Shown: positions 51,176-61,438, counted from the first letter of the stretch. The stretch: DNA of 64,000 nucleotides from Cysteiniphilum litorale (GCF_003428165.1 NZ_QLIQ01000013.1:1-64000); one strand, 5' to 3'. Notes: generated from the sequence alone by a model not told the origin. A program made the numbers and translations.

Positions 51176-53479
51176 TCAAGCTCTTTCTTTTTGTTCTTGA
51201 ATTTCCTTTTGCTGACTATTTTTTATATTTTCAATTACCTCTTCTTCATCTGCAAACAACTCAGCAGTGATTAGAAGCATTGTTTCTTCCATATTCTCAA
51301 GCACATCTTCAATACTCGCTTTTTTATGATGATAGGCTTGTAAACTCAAACGCTGTTTTAGAAAGCTCTTTTGTAATGCAAAATAGCGTGATGCCTTATT
51401 AAGCTCAGGCTTTTGACTTGTTGCCCCAACCTTTGTATTCAGGCTTGTGAGCGAATGCTGTAAATATTTCTCACCGTAATTCCCATACTCTGTTCGCTCG
51501 TTACCAGCTTCAACCATCCCTGTTTTGACCGCAATACCGCCTGATACATAGCGCTGATTACCACGATCCTGATAAAATTCACTGATGTTTTTAAAGTCTT
51601 CCCCCGCATGCGTAATCTGCGCATGAGTGATCTCTGTTTTTGTTAAACTCAAAATAGCTGTTGGCTTTGGCAACACATCCGCAAATGCTTGATTAATCTC
51701 TGCGTGTATTTGGTAATCGTTAGCATGATTGGCAACATATGGAACTACTGTATCCCAAGATAAAATAAACGTTTTCAGTCGATCAAAAACTTTTGTGGCA
51801 AGCTCATTACGCTGCGTAGGTAATATCCCTTTATCTATGGGAGTGCTATCTTCGGCAAAACCTTTGACTTTGCTTAGATCAAAAGCATTAACTAGCGTTA
51901 AAAAAGCATTGCTATTTAACTTTTGATTATGTTCGTTTAAATGCTCTTCATCAAGGCCATAGATTTTAAGCTTTTCTTTGCCAAGCGGTGATACGGCAGC
52001 ATCAACCTTAACACGATATAAAGGCGCGCACAGAATTCCTTTTATTTTTTCTGCCAAGCAAAAACTCAAAGTAACGGCATCATCAATATCTCTTTGTCTA
52101 ATAGTATATCTGCCAGCCACTCGATTGCGCAATGAATAAAATTCTAAATAAAAATAACAAGCACTACTCATGCCATTATATAAAGCACTCAAATATTGAT
52201 TCATCGCATCACTTAAGTTCTCACCTGTTAGCGATGAGCTAAATATCGGCTCATTTAAAATAAACTCTGGAATAACCTTGATTAAATAAACCATTGCTAA
52301 GTCGCGTACACGCAAATCATTGCCAAAAGTTTCTTTCCAGTGCTTTTGATAATGATCAGGAATGATTTTAGAGATCTCTCGTTTCACTTCAGCACCTAGC
52401 TTTTTATTGAAGTAGCTATTGTAATCATCAAAATAAGCCCATAAAGTGACTTTGGTGTCAATCACTTTAAAAAACTGCTCTCGCGTTATGCTATATTCGG
52501 CTTGTCTAACTTGACCAACTTGCCTTAATTCATAAACAGGATAGCTTTCAAGCGACTCACTTTGAAGTCCATTATTTGTGAAACTGAGTTTTTTATATTT
52601 GCGATTATAGCTTGAATCAGATGCCATCACTTCAGAATGAATAACTTTCTTAAGCAGTTCTTGACGCACTTGTTTAACTTCTTCGGGTGTCATATCACCT
52701 AGTTTGTCCTTGTCGGCATAAAAGCGATTGTAGACCTCTCGCGCTTTGGTTCCTAGATGACGCTCTGCTGGTTGAACAGCTGCAACAAGATTAGCAAGAC
52801 TAATGTATAACAAGTTGGTCTTATAATTAATTCCCTTTGTAATTGATTTAAGATGATACAAGCGCAAGGTCACCATTAAAATAGCTTGGTTTAACGCGTA
52901 TTCAGCATATCTATCTTGATTGCGCTGCAAATAGTCAATCTTTTCTTCAACTGTTTTGCTGTCAATTGCCCCACGATCACCAGATTTGACCATAGTGTTT
53001 AGAAATTCATTAATACAGTTCTGAGCCTTATACTTTGCAGTATAAAGCTCATTTGTCGGATCATAGTTTTTTTTGCCAGTCATCGGATCAGTCATACTAA
53101 AGCCACGAATATCCGCACTAATGGTTTTGGCTGCAATATAATTCGTCAGATCCGATGTCACAGCAACACGTAACGTATTGGCAACACGCTCTTTTAAGCT
53201 TCCGTCAACCAGTGGTGCCTTATAAATATTGTTAACACTGGTAGTAATCGCACGACCAAATGAACCGCCAAAAAACGTCGCAGCCACCGTTGTCATGCCC
53301 ATTACCACATCTATTACGCCATCAAAGCGATGTTGGCGTTTTTCCTCCAGCGTCATCCTAAAACAATATTGACTTGCCAAGTTATCAATATCTTGTGCGT
53401 AGACTTTAGCCTCTTTTGAAAAAAGTGTAATCACTTCTGTCAAAGCTTTTGATTGATCCTGTAGACGTTGAATTGTCAT
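51176..53479 (-). CDS. Large protein of unknown function (767 residues)
   Basis: I do not recognise this family. The protein has no signal peptide and is rich in charged, helix-forming sequence. One apolar patch (GVIDVVMGMTTVAATFFGGSFG) lies around residues 54-75. A 'MTDPMTGKKNYDPTNELYTAKY' stretch near residue 130 and several Tyr/Asn-rich segments follow. The last 60 residues are helical and strongly acidic then Gln/Lys/Glu-rich, as in a coiled coil. A strong ribosome-binding site (GGAGGAAAAT) supports expression. Flanked by secB and the 5-formyl-THF ligase gene, it has no obvious partner. A secreted effector or structural protein is possible but only a guess. Confidence 0.8.
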   Translation of the reverse strand: MTIQRLQDQSKALTEVITLFSKEAKVYAQDIDNLASQYCFRMTLEEKRQHRFDGVIDVVMGMTTVAATFFGGSFGRAITTSVNNIYKAPLVDGSLKERVANTLRVAVTSDLTNYIAAKTISADIRGFSMTDPMTGKKNYDPTNELYTAKYKAQNCINEFLNTMVKSGDRGAIDSKTVEEKIDYLQRNQDRYAEYALNQAILMVTLRLYHLKSITKGINYKTNLLYISLANLVAAVQPAERHLGTKAREVYNRFYADKDKLGDMTPEEVKQVRQELLKKVIHSEVMASDSSYNRKYKKLSFTNNGLQSESLESYPVYELRQVGQVRQAEYSITREQFFKVIDTKVTLWAYFDDYNSYFNKKLGAEVKREISKIIPDHYQKHWKETFGNDLRVRDLAMVYLIKVIPEFILNEPIFSSSLTGENLSDAMNQYLSALYNGMSSACYFYLEFYSLRNRVAGRYTIRQRDIDDAVTLSFCLAEKIKGILCAPLYRVKVDAAVSPLGKEKLKIYGLDEEHLNEHNQKLNSNAFLTLVNAFDLSKVKGFAEDSTPIDKGILPTQRNELATKVFDRLKTFILSWDTVVPYVANHANDYQIHAEINQAFADVLPKPTAILSLTKTEITHAQITHAGEDFKNISEFYQDRGNQRYVSGGIAVKTGMVEAGNERTEYGNYGEKYLQHSLTSLNTKVGATSQKPELNKASRYFALQKSFLKQRLSLQAYHHKKASIEDVLENMEETMLLITAELFADEEEVIENIKNSQQKEIQEQKERA

Positions 53480-53746
53480 ATTTTCCTCCTGTATTACCTG
53501 TTCTACATACTTCCCTCGTTTTTTACTTAAGTCTTTTTATCACAGCTATGTAGATGGACGGTCATTGACACTCAGTATTTAATAAAAAGATAAAAAACAG
53601 CATATGCCGTTTTGCTGATATTGAAAACATTTTTAATTAGATTTTATACACGCGGCTAGATTTATTTTTACAATCTACAATTTTGCATCGACTTATTTGT
53701 ATTTTTTCTCATACAATGAGCTTTATTTCTGATATTGATATTTGCT

Positions 53747-54331
53747 ATGCAACAAAGTATTCGCCAAGCTTTACGCCAACAACGGCAAGCAATTCCTAAG
53801 ATACAAAAAACAACATATGCTAAAGAACTGCAAAGGTTTTTTTTTGACTATTATGATTATTTATTAACTTCAAGTCCGAAAAAAATAGCAAGCTACTATG
53901 CATCTGATGAGGAAATCTCACCACGATGGATTGATGAGATTTTAAGTGAAACTCACGCGCTTTACTATCCGGTATTACACCCATTTAAAAAGCGCCAACT
54001 TTTTTTTGCTAAAGAAACAGAGAATAAACGACTTAACAAATATCACCTAAAAGAACCCTTATTTATTGCCAAAGACATTTTAGCCCCATGGGAGCTTGAT
54101 ATGATTATCGTGCCATTGGTTGGCTTTGATTCACATAAAAATCGCATTGGTATGGGTGGAGGATTTTATGATAGCTCATTAGCATTATGCAAAACCTTTA
54201 ATCAAACTGAATTTGTTGGCATTGCTTTTGACGAGCAACAATTTGACAAATTCCAACATAAGTCGATTGCAATGAATGATTGGGATATTAAAATGGACAC
54301 CATTATTACACCAACACGCATCATCCGCTGA
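53747..54331 (+). CDS. ygfA: 5-formyltetrahydrofolate cyclo-ligase (YgfA)
   Basis: The enzyme converts 5-formyl-THF to 5,10-methenyl-THF with ATP, returning stored folate to use. I chose the ATG at 53747 (MQQSIRQALRQQRQ) over a TTG four codons upstream, because the helix RQALRQQRQAI is the family's usual start. The 194 residues include the folate-binding WELDMIIVPLVGFD and the ATP loop GFDSHKNRIGMGGGFYD. bolA starts five bases after the stop, so the two are co-transcribed. Confidence 0.92.
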   Translation: MQQSIRQALRQQRQAIPKIQKTTYAKELQRFFFDYYDYLLTSSPKKIASYYASDEEISPRWIDEILSETHALYYPVLHPFKKRQLFFAKETENKRLNKYHLKEPLFIAKDILAPWELDMIIVPLVGFDSHKNRIGMGGGFYDSSLALCKTFNQTEFVGIAFDEQQFDKFQHKSIAMNDWDIKMDTIITPTRIIR

Positions 54332-54335
54332 TTAT

Positions 54336-54596
54336 ATGAACACATTAGAGAAAGAAATTATTGATAAACTTGAAAAAGCGTTTTCACCTTCTACATTAGA
54401 GCTTATTGACGAGACGCATAAACATCAAAAGCATAAACAGTTTCAAGCGGGGAAATCGCACTTTAAATTACGCATTGCCAGTGAACAGCTTAGTTCACTT
54501 AGCACATTAAAGGCACATCAAGCAATCTATACTTGTTTAGGTGAGCTCATGCAAACCCAGATTCATGCACTATCGATTCAAATCGATAAAAGCTAA
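54336..54596 (+). CDS. bolA: BolA-family protein
   Basis: BolA proteins act with monothiol glutaredoxins in iron-sulfur trafficking and affect cell shape. I chose the ATG at 54336 (MNTLEKEIIDKLEKAF), just after the ygfA stop, over an earlier ATG that lies inside ygfA. The 86 residues have the family helix at the start and the conserved FKLRIAS strand. The helix-turn region ends with AHQAIYTCLGELMQTQIHALSIQI, where the usual H/R-V-NxxL position has diverged. Confidence 0.88.
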   Translation: MNTLEKEIIDKLEKAFSPSTLELIDETHKHQKHKQFQAGKSHFKLRIASEQLSSLSTLKAHQAIYTCLGELMQTQIHALSIQIDKS

Positions 54597-54601
54597 ATAT
54601 T

Positions 54602-54743
54602 CACCCACAAGTGCTCACCGTACCCTGAGTATAAGTAAAAGCGATGCACTGAGCATTAGTCGAAGTGTGTAAGCTTAGGAAAATCACACTTCATAGCGGC
54701 TTCGACTTACGCTCAGCCAACGTTTACGCAATCAAAGTGGGTG
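54602..54743. repeat. 142-bp inverted-repeat element related to the 1.4-kb cluster
   Basis: The ends CACCCAC (54602-54608) and GTGGGTG (54737-54743) are inverted. Inside, GAGCATTAGTCGAAGTGTG on the left pairs with CTTCGACTTACGCTC on the right. The right unit (GCGGCTTCGACTTACGCTCA) differs by one base from the unit at 1375-1399. It lies between convergent bolA and the symporter gene. Confidence 0.75.
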
Positions 54744-54763
54744 GGAATATGGTCATAGCCGAC

Positions 54764-56110
54764 TTATTTTTTACGAAAATAGGCATAAGATAACTTAAAT
54801 ACTACCGGGCTTAATAATAACAATGCAATCAAGTTGGGTAGCGCCATTAAGCCATTTAGGGTATCTGCTAATAACCACACAAAATCAAGCTTTAACACCG
54901 CGCCAATTGGGATTGCAATAACCCAAATTATCCGAAAAGGAATAATGGCTTTCACACCAAACAAAAATTCAACACAACGCTCACCATAATAACTCCAGCC
55001 TAGAATTGTCGTAAATGCAAACAAAATTAAACCAAAGGTAATCACCCAAGCGCCAAAATTTGGCATTAAGGTATTCATTGCTTCTGATGAGAGACTTGCA
55101 CCATTTAAGCCACTACTCCACTGCCCAGATAGGATAATGACAAGACCTGTCATCGTGCAAATAACAATTGTATCGATAAATGTCCCAAGCATAGCAATTG
55201 TACCTTGTTTCACGGGGCTATTGGTTTTAGCTGCAGCATGTGCAATAGGAGCAGATCCCAAACCCGCCTCATTGGAAAACACGCCGCGTGCGACACCCAT
55301 CTGAATGGCAAGCATCACACCAGCACCGGCAAAACCACCAGTGGCAGCAATTGGACTAAATGCATAGTTAAAAATCAAAGCAAAAGCTGCTGGCAAAGCG
55401 CTAATATTTAAAACAATTGCGATAAAGCAACTAACAAAATAGACTACTGCCATAAAAGGAACAATCTTACTGGCAACCTCGGCAATTCGCTTAATACCTC
55501 CAAGCAAGACTAAGGCAACTAATAATGCAACAAATGTGCCGGTAACATAACTGGGAATATATAAGTTTTGACTCATGACATCTGCCATTGAGTTAATCTG
55601 CACCATATTACCAATACCAAAGCCAGCAATAGAACCAAATATAGCAAAAAGTATACCAAGACAAACAAAACGTTTGCCTAAGCCATTTTTGATGTAATAC
55701 ATAGGACCACCAACATAAGCCCCTTTTTGATCAACTTCGCGAAAGTTTAACGCTAATACCGCTTCGGAATATTTCGTTGCCATGCCAACTAATGCCGTGC
55801 ACCACATCCAGAATATCGCGCCTGGTCCACCGATGGCAATGGCCGTTGCGACCCCTGCAATATTCCCTGTTCCAATCGTTGCCGAGAGTGCCGTCATCAA
55901 TGCTTGAAAAGGCGAGATTTCCCCTGCTTTTTCTTTAGTGTCATTTGAGTGACGTCTAAATAATAACTTAAAACCAAACCCTAGTTTCCTTAACGGCAAA
56001 AACGCTAAGCCTAACATCAAAAACAAACCAACGCCTAAGATAAGCACTAACATGTATGGACCCCATACATAACCATTGATTGACGCGACTATATTATGAA
56101 TAAACTCCAT
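54764..56110 (-). CDS. Sodium/alanine symporter (AGCS family)
   Basis: This inner-membrane protein imports alanine or glycine with sodium. I chose the ATG at 56110 (MEFIHNIVASINGYVWGPY), eight bases after a GGAGG site, over an earlier ATG 93 bases upstream. The 448-residue protein has about eleven helices with the family signatures GTGNIAGVATAIAIGGPGAIFWMW and GVFSNEAGLGSAPIAHA. It has no obvious regulatory partner and lies between convergent bolA and divergent tatD-family genes. Confidence 0.93.
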   Translation of the reverse strand: MEFIHNIVASINGYVWGPYMLVLILGVGLFLMLGLAFLPLRKLGFGFKLLFRRHSNDTKEKAGEISPFQALMTALSATIGTGNIAGVATAIAIGGPGAIFWMWCTALVGMATKYSEAVLALNFREVDQKGAYVGGPMYYIKNGLGKRFVCLGILFAIFGSIAGFGIGNMVQINSMADVMSQNLYIPSYVTGTFVALLVALVLLGGIKRIAEVASKIVPFMAVVYFVSCFIAIVLNISALPAAFALIFNYAFSPIAATGGFAGAGVMLAIQMGVARGVFSNEAGLGSAPIAHAAAKTNSPVKQGTIAMLGTFIDTIVICTMTGLVIILSGQWSSGLNGASLSSEAMNTLMPNFGAWVITFGLILFAFTTILGWSYYGERCVEFLFGVKAIIPFRIIWVIAIPIGAVLKLDFVWLLADTLNGLMALPNLIALLLLSPVVFKLSYAYFRKK

Positions 56111-56211
56111 TATTTTTCCTCCATTGAACATCAAACCCTTATTGACTATAGCAATAAAACATGTATTTGCATTACAATATTGTGCATGATGTATAAATAA
56201 CACTTACTTTT

Positions 56212-56961
56212 ATGCTTACAGACAGCCACTGCCATCTTGATTTTCCTTGTTTTAATCGCATGCGCAACAATCTTTTAGATCAGTGTGTTGAGCAAGATAT
56301 TACTCACTTTATTAATCCGGCTGTAGCGTTTAGTAACTGGCAAAGAGTCATTGATTTAAGCTTACAATACCCCTCAATCACACCGGCATTGGGCTTACAT
56401 CCATGTTTTGTTGAACAACATCAGAAAGAGCACCTTAACGCACTGAAACCGTGGCTTTTAGCGCATCACATTCCACTGGTTGGTGAAATTGGTTTAGATA
56501 AGCGCTTTATCGAGAGTTTCGATCAGCAAGTATTCTTTTTTAATGAACAATTAGCGATTGCCCAAGATTTACAAATGCCTGTGATCATTCACAGTGTTAA
56601 AGCACATCATGAAGTGATTGCCACATTAAAACATCATCACTTTATGCATGGTGGTATTATTCACGCATTCTCTGGTAGCTTTAATATTGCAAGATCTTAT
56701 TGTGATTTGGGTTTTAAACTGGGTATTGGCAGCATTTTGCATTACCCTAATAGCAAATTGCCCAATGTTTTAAAACGTATAGGCATTGAAAACATCTTAC
56801 TGGAAACCGATTCCCCTGATATGTCGATACCAAATAGTGCTAATGAAATAAACACACCATTATCACTATTGCAAACACGCGATCTGTTGGTTGACATTTT
56901 TAATCTTTCTAAAGATCAAATACATCGAATACTGGCACAAAATGCACAACAGATTATTTAA
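56212..56961 (+). CDS. TatD-family metal-dependent hydrolase (YjjV-like)
   Basis: The 249-residue TIM-barrel nuclease has the metal ligands in their usual order: DSHCHLDF near the start, GEIGLDKR near residue 97, an HSVKAHHEV histidine, a second HAFSG histidine near 150, and the terminal ETDSPD. TatD-type enzymes act on DNA ends, but members such as YjjV have no settled substrate. It starts at an ATG without a strong ribosome-binding site and precedes yfgM-bamB on the same strand. Confidence 0.9.
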   Translation: MLTDSHCHLDFPCFNRMRNNLLDQCVEQDITHFINPAVAFSNWQRVIDLSLQYPSITPALGLHPCFVEQHQKEHLNALKPWLLAHHIPLVGEIGLDKRFIESFDQQVFFFNEQLAIAQDLQMPVIIHSVKAHHEVIATLKHHHFMHGGIIHAFSGSFNIARSYCDLGFKLGIGSILHYPNSKLPNVLKRIGIENILLETDSPDMSIPNSANEINTPLSLLQTRDLLVDIFNLSKDQIHRILAQNAQQII

Positions 56962-57089
56962 AACAACCGATATCCCTTACCCCAAACATTTTGCCGTTTT
57001 TATCTAGCAAAAGCCAATAATATACTACAGTGACACCACGCTTTATGATATATTGCCACACAATGTTTTGATCAAGACGAACAATAAAT

Positions 57090-57737
57090 ATGGCTGAACA
57101 ATTGGATAATAATGAGTTAGATAAAGTAAAGCTTTTATGGAAAAAATATGGCTCGAAGCTAGTGACACTAATTTGCGTTATTTTAATACTTATCATCGCC
57201 TGGCAATATTGGCAAAAAAGAAAGCTTGAAAACAATGTGCAAGCAGCTGAGCTTTACCAAAACTTAGCCCTTATTGCTGATAATGCATCAAGTAATTCAG
57301 AGGCGATTTTAAATCAAGCACAAAACTTGATTTCACTTTATCCTAAATCAATTTATGCTGATTTTGCGCGTTTGGAAATTGCTAAGCAATCGGTTTTGAA
57401 AAATCAATTAGATCAAGCAGCAGCGAGTCTTAAGCAGGTCGCTGATAATACGCTTAACCCAAATCTACAAGCGATTGCCAAGCTTCGCCTTGCTCGCGTT
57501 GAATTAGCACAAAACAAAACAACTGATGCCATCGCAACACTTAACAGCATCACATTGGCGGGCTTCGCTCTCTCAAGCAATATGCTATTAGGTGATGCTT
57601 ATTTTGCTAACAAAGATTATGCCAAAGCGAAAACATACTGGCAAAGCGCACTATCTCAAGCCGACAAGCCAGAGTTAGCAAGTATTAAAAGTTTATTACA
57701 AATGAAAATCGATAATCTTGCTGCATTAAGCAAATGA
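57090..57737 (+). CDS. yfgM: YfgM-like ancillary translocon protein (tetratricopeptide)
   Basis: YfgM is an inner-membrane TPR protein that binds the SecYEG translocon and PpiD. The 215-residue protein has one membrane helix near residues 25-41 (VTLICVILILIIAWQYW), then a periplasmic domain of TPR-like pairs, for example KLRLARVELAQNKTTDAIATL and MLLGDAYFANKDYAKAKTYW. Its last codon overlaps the region just before bamB. The yfgM-bamB order is conserved in gammaproteobacteria, although der does not follow here. Confidence 0.88.
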   Translation: MAEQLDNNELDKVKLLWKKYGSKLVTLICVILILIIAWQYWQKRKLENNVQAAELYQNLALIADNASSNSEAILNQAQNLISLYPKSIYADFARLEIAKQSVLKNQLDQAAASLKQVADNTLNPNLQAIAKLRLARVELAQNKTTDAIATLNSITLAGFALSSNMLLGDAYFANKDYAKAKTYWQSALSQADKPELASIKSLLQMKIDNLAALSK

Positions 57738-57751
57738 TAACGGATAAACAT

Positions 57752-58921
57752 ATGACAAAGTTAACAATCAAAAATACTAAAAAAATTATTCTAAGCACTG
57801 CACTGATTGCTGTATTTGGTGGCGCTTTAGTTGCTTGTGGTAATAAAAGTAATGACACGCCACCTAAGCCACTTGTTGAATTTAAATCAAGCTTAGATGC
57901 TAAATACGTCTGGGATACCAATATCGGCAATGGCAATGATGGGCAAATCGATTTAACGTTAACACCTGCTATTGAAAATGGCGTGATCTACACATCAAGC
58001 TATGACGGATATATCTCAGCGGTAAATGCAACAACAGGCAAACGTTTATGGTCAACTGATACTAAATTGCAGTTAAGCTCAGCGGTTGCGGTTAGTGGTA
58101 ATGTTGCCGTTGCCGGTAGCTTGCGTGGTACATTAGTGGCAGTAGATACTAGCTCTGGCAAAGTACTATGGCAAAGCGCATTACCAAGCAGCTTATTCTC
58201 AGCACCGACTATTATTGACAATGTCATCTACACACAAACACATGACGGTAGCATCTCAGCATATAATCTTAAAGATGGTAAGCAACTATGGACACAAAGC
58301 ATTGCCACGCCTGATTTAATGTTAGTTGGCAACAGCTCACCTATTATTTACCAAGGCTTAGTAATTGCTGGCACTTCTTCTGGGAGTTTATGGGGCTTAA
58401 AAACAGCCACTGGTGAAAAACAATGGGATAACCCGATTGCTTTACCTCAATCAGGCTCACCCGCGCAACAGATGGTTGATATTACTGCCACACCTATCAT
58501 TCATAATGACACACTTTATGTCGCAACATTCCAAGGCAATTTAATTAGTTTTAACACAAAATTAGGTAGCATGAACTGGCAGAAAAAAGCGTCTATTTAT
58601 CGCAATATAGCATTGGGACAAAAGGCTATTTTTACAACTGATACTAAAGGTGACATTACCGCTTATAATCTCAAAACAGGTGATAAGCTCTGGCAAGCCA
58701 CTGAGCTTGAAGGACGTAAGCCATCAGCGCCTTTATATATTAATAACATGATTGCCGTGGGTGATTACGAAGGCTATGTGCATATCTTTAATGCCAAAAC
58801 AGGTAAATATCTCACACGTGTTGAAATTGGTGGTGATGGTATTAGTGCTACACCTATTGCTGCGGGCACATCGATCATTGTTCAAACCAACAGTGGCACA
58901 CTTGCTGCTATCCAACTATAA
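57752..58921 (+). CDS. bamB: Outer membrane assembly lipoprotein BamB
   Basis: BamB is a lipoprotein of the BAM complex that inserts outer-membrane barrels. I chose the ATG at 57752, giving a lipoprotein signal ending in LVAC (Cys29), over an ATG at 57734 that adds six residues. The mature 360-residue part is an eight-bladed beta-propeller of PQQ-like repeats, with blade signatures such as TGKRLWSTDT, SGKVLWQSAL, DGKQLWTQSI, TGEKQWDN and TGDKLWQA. It lies directly after yfgM. Confidence 0.94.
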   Translation: MTKLTIKNTKKIILSTALIAVFGGALVACGNKSNDTPPKPLVEFKSSLDAKYVWDTNIGNGNDGQIDLTLTPAIENGVIYTSSYDGYISAVNATTGKRLWSTDTKLQLSSAVAVSGNVAVAGSLRGTLVAVDTSSGKVLWQSALPSSLFSAPTIIDNVIYTQTHDGSISAYNLKDGKQLWTQSIATPDLMLVGNSSPIIYQGLVIAGTSSGSLWGLKTATGEKQWDNPIALPQSGSPAQQMVDITATPIIHNDTLYVATFQGNLISFNTKLGSMNWQKKASIYRNIALGQKAIFTTDTKGDITAYNLKTGDKLWQATELEGRKPSAPLYINNMIAVGDYEGYVHIFNAKTGKYLTRVEIGGDGISATPIAAGTSIIVQTNSGTLAAIQL

Positions 58922-58934
58922 AAACATCTTGTAA

Positions 58935-60140
58935 ATGTCTAGCACAAACACTTCGCAGAAAATTGCGGCATTTATTGCTCCTTCTTTATTTATTCTGGTG
59001 CTGATGATTTCAGTTGGTCCCTTTGGCGATACGATCTATGCACCCTCTTTGCCAAGCATTGCCGAAGCCTTTAATACACCTTACCATAATGTTCAATTAA
59101 CCATTACCTTTTATCTTTTAGGTTACTCTATCAGTCAGATACTGTATGGTCCTTTTTCTGACCGATTTGGGCGTAAACCGATTATGATTATTGGTGCAGC
59201 TATTTTCCTTATCGGCTCAATTGTGTGCCTCATCAGTCCAAATATCACCCTATTGATTTTTGCTCGTTTCCTACAAGGGTTTGGCGCCTGTGCTGGCGCT
59301 GTTATCTCAAGTGCTGCCGTACGCGATGCATTTTCCTTAAAAGATCAAGGCAAAGTATTTGCCAAGATGAATGCCGCTTTTGCAATTGCTCCAGGGGCAG
59401 GAGCCATTGTCGGCACCTTTATCTCATGGCAGACAAATTTTATTGTGTTATTTGTCTTAGCCATTATATTGCTGATTGCAGTGATTTTTCTCTTCCCTGA
59501 AACACTACGCCAAAAGAACTATGGTGCAACACGTCCCAAGAAGCTAGTTATTAACTATTTTAAGTTATATCAGGCGCGCGGTTATTTTGTTTATCTATGC
59601 TTATTGGGGCTTAATATCGGCATGGTGTATGCCTGCTTGGTTGAAGCTCCAGGCATTGTCATTAACATACTACACTTAGACAAAATCTGGTTTATCCTCA
59701 TTGCTGCAGGGATTGTACTGGCATTTATGATTGGCTCGGTATTATGCACTTACTTGGTACATAAGATTAGTCAAAACGGGATTTTACTCATTGGCATGAT
59801 TATTAGCCTTATCGGTGCAATTATGCTCTTGTGTTTTATGTCACTTGACATCGTTCATTTATACAGCTTATTAACACCTGTAATCATTCTTTTTACTGGG
59901 ATATCGTTTGTTATTCCAATTGCCACCGCCAAGGCACTTGCTCCTTTTACCTTAACAGCAGGATCTGCGTCAGCAATGATGGGCTTTTTTCAAATGGGTG
60001 CGGCTTCACTTATCACAGCAATTGTGACGGTATTACCCTTTAGCGATATACTGTCGATGCCGATTGCTTTCACTTTCCTCTCCAGTCTAAGTATTGTGGT
60101 TTTAATTATTTATATGTTGTGGCTTAAAAGGGTAAATTAA
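58935..60140 (+). CDS. Bcr/CflA-type multidrug exporter (MFS)
   Basis: The 401-residue inner-membrane exporter has 12 helices. The opening GPFGDTIYAPSLPSIAEAF and the loop GPFSDRFGRKPIM (motif A) are typical of the Bcr/CflA drug and sulfonamide/bicyclomycin group. Motif C appears as PGAGAIVGTFISW. It starts 13 bases after the bamB stop but is probably a separate function. A related exporter lies convergently at 60149-61369. Confidence 0.88.
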   Translation: MSSTNTSQKIAAFIAPSLFILVLMISVGPFGDTIYAPSLPSIAEAFNTPYHNVQLTITFYLLGYSISQILYGPFSDRFGRKPIMIIGAAIFLIGSIVCLISPNITLLIFARFLQGFGACAGAVISSAAVRDAFSLKDQGKVFAKMNAAFAIAPGAGAIVGTFISWQTNFIVLFVLAIILLIAVIFLFPETLRQKNYGATRPKKLVINYFKLYQARGYFVYLCLLGLNIGMVYACLVEAPGIVINILHLDKIWFILIAAGIVLAFMIGSVLCTYLVHKISQNGILLIGMIISLIGAIMLLCFMSLDIVHLYSLLTPVIILFTGISFVIPIATAKALAPFTLTAGSASAMMGFFQMGAASLITAIVTVLPFSDILSMPIAFTFLSSLSIVVLIIYMLWLKRVN

Positions 60141-60148
60141 ATTTATCA

Positions 60149-61369
60149 CTATTCCCCTTTTAGACTTGTGCGTTGCAAAATGAAAAAAGAGATTAACGCT
60201 AACAGTAATCCGCTCATGCCAGTAACGCCAAGCTCATAAACCGTATCTAAGACATGCCAAGCACCTAGCGCGGTAAATACAAAGCCACCAATAATCTGAA
60301 TGAAGCTAAAGATCGCGATTGTTGTGCCTTTATATTCAGGATAAACCGATGTTGCAATGGCAATCATATTGGGATAAACCCAAAGATAGACAAGCCAAAA
60401 CACAGATAGACAGATAATATCAGTAATATAAGTACTGGTATTTGATGATAAGGTCACACCAATCATGCTAATAAACATGACAATGAGTGCCACTTTAACC
60501 AACGTCATCATCGTATATTTTTTAAGGAGTATACTATTCAACCATGCACCAATGAGCATACATAAAATAACCAATGCAATAACCCAACCAAATGCTGCAA
60601 CCGGCATATGGTAAACTTGAACAAAAATATAAGGGTAGGTTAAAAGCACACTAGCAACAACACCATAAACAAAAAACATCACTAACGTAGCACTTAGAAA
60701 ACGTAGATTAAACATAATTTTTATTACTTGTGCGATATTTATTTTTATATGTGAAGTAGTTGATTGAATGGCATTTCTACCAATAATCAATCCAAAACCT
60801 ACGATTAACGCAATGATCAAAGCATACCAAAACATAAAGCTAACGACACTATGCCATCCTTGGTATTGCATTAAGTAGCCTGAGATCACCGGAGAAATTG
60901 ATACAGTAAATACTGAAAATGCAATAAGAAGCGCATAGACTTTTGAAAAAGCTTTGCCTTGAAAAGAGTCCGCAACGATGACACGTGCTAACACAGCCGC
61001 CATACCAGCGCCAATCCCTTGTAAAATCCGTCCAACAAGCATCCACTCGATAGTGTGCTCAACGTGGCACAAAGCACTACCTAACATCGTAATAAGTAAC
61101 CCTAAAATTAGTATGCGCACACGCCCAAAGCGATCAGATAGCACACCTGAAATAAGTTGTGAAATTGCACTACCCAACAGGAAAAATGCTACCGTATACT
61201 GCACCATTTCTTTTGATGTATTTAATGCTTTATCCAAATATGGCAACACTGGCAAATAGATATCCATCATTGCTTGAGGGTAGGCTAAGACAAAGCCTGC
61301 GGCAATAAATAGAATAACTAATGTTATTTTTTTTGATCTGTTTATCATTGACAGTTTTTCTATTCCCAT
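60149..61369 (-). CDS. Second Bcr/CflA-like exporter (MFS)
   Basis: The 406-residue protein resembles the gene on the other strand: AMMDIYLPVLPYLDKAL at the start, SGVLSDRFGRVRIL (motif A), and 12 helices. The two genes end nine bases apart and may be ancient paralogues. The start is uncertain: an ATG at 61348 would trim seven residues, and neither has a strong ribosome-binding site. Substrates cannot be read from sequence. Confidence 0.82.
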   Translation of the reverse strand: MGIEKLSMINRSKKITLVILFIAAGFVLAYPQAMMDIYLPVLPYLDKALNTSKEMVQYTVAFFLLGSAISQLISGVLSDRFGRVRILILGLLITMLGSALCHVEHTIEWMLVGRILQGIGAGMAAVLARVIVADSFQGKAFSKVYALLIAFSVFTVSISPVISGYLMQYQGWHSVVSFMFWYALIIALIVGFGLIIGRNAIQSTTSHIKINIAQVIKIMFNLRFLSATLVMFFVYGVVASVLLTYPYIFVQVYHMPVAAFGWVIALVILCMLIGAWLNSILLKKYTMMTLVKVALIVMFISMIGVTLSSNTSTYITDIICLSVFWLVYLWVYPNMIAIATSVYPEYKGTTIAIFSFIQIIGGFVFTALGAWHVLDTVYELGVTGMSGLLLALISFFILQRTSLKGE

Positions 61370-61438
61370 GATCTTTTAACATCCATTTTTTGTTCTTACA
61401 TTATCAGTCATTATTATAGATTAAAATGCAATAAAAGC

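Noticed and set aside
53735-53746. TTG start of the 5-formyl-THF cyclo-ligase
   Set aside because: The ATG four codons later gives the usual family N terminus and there is no ribosome-binding site for the TTG.
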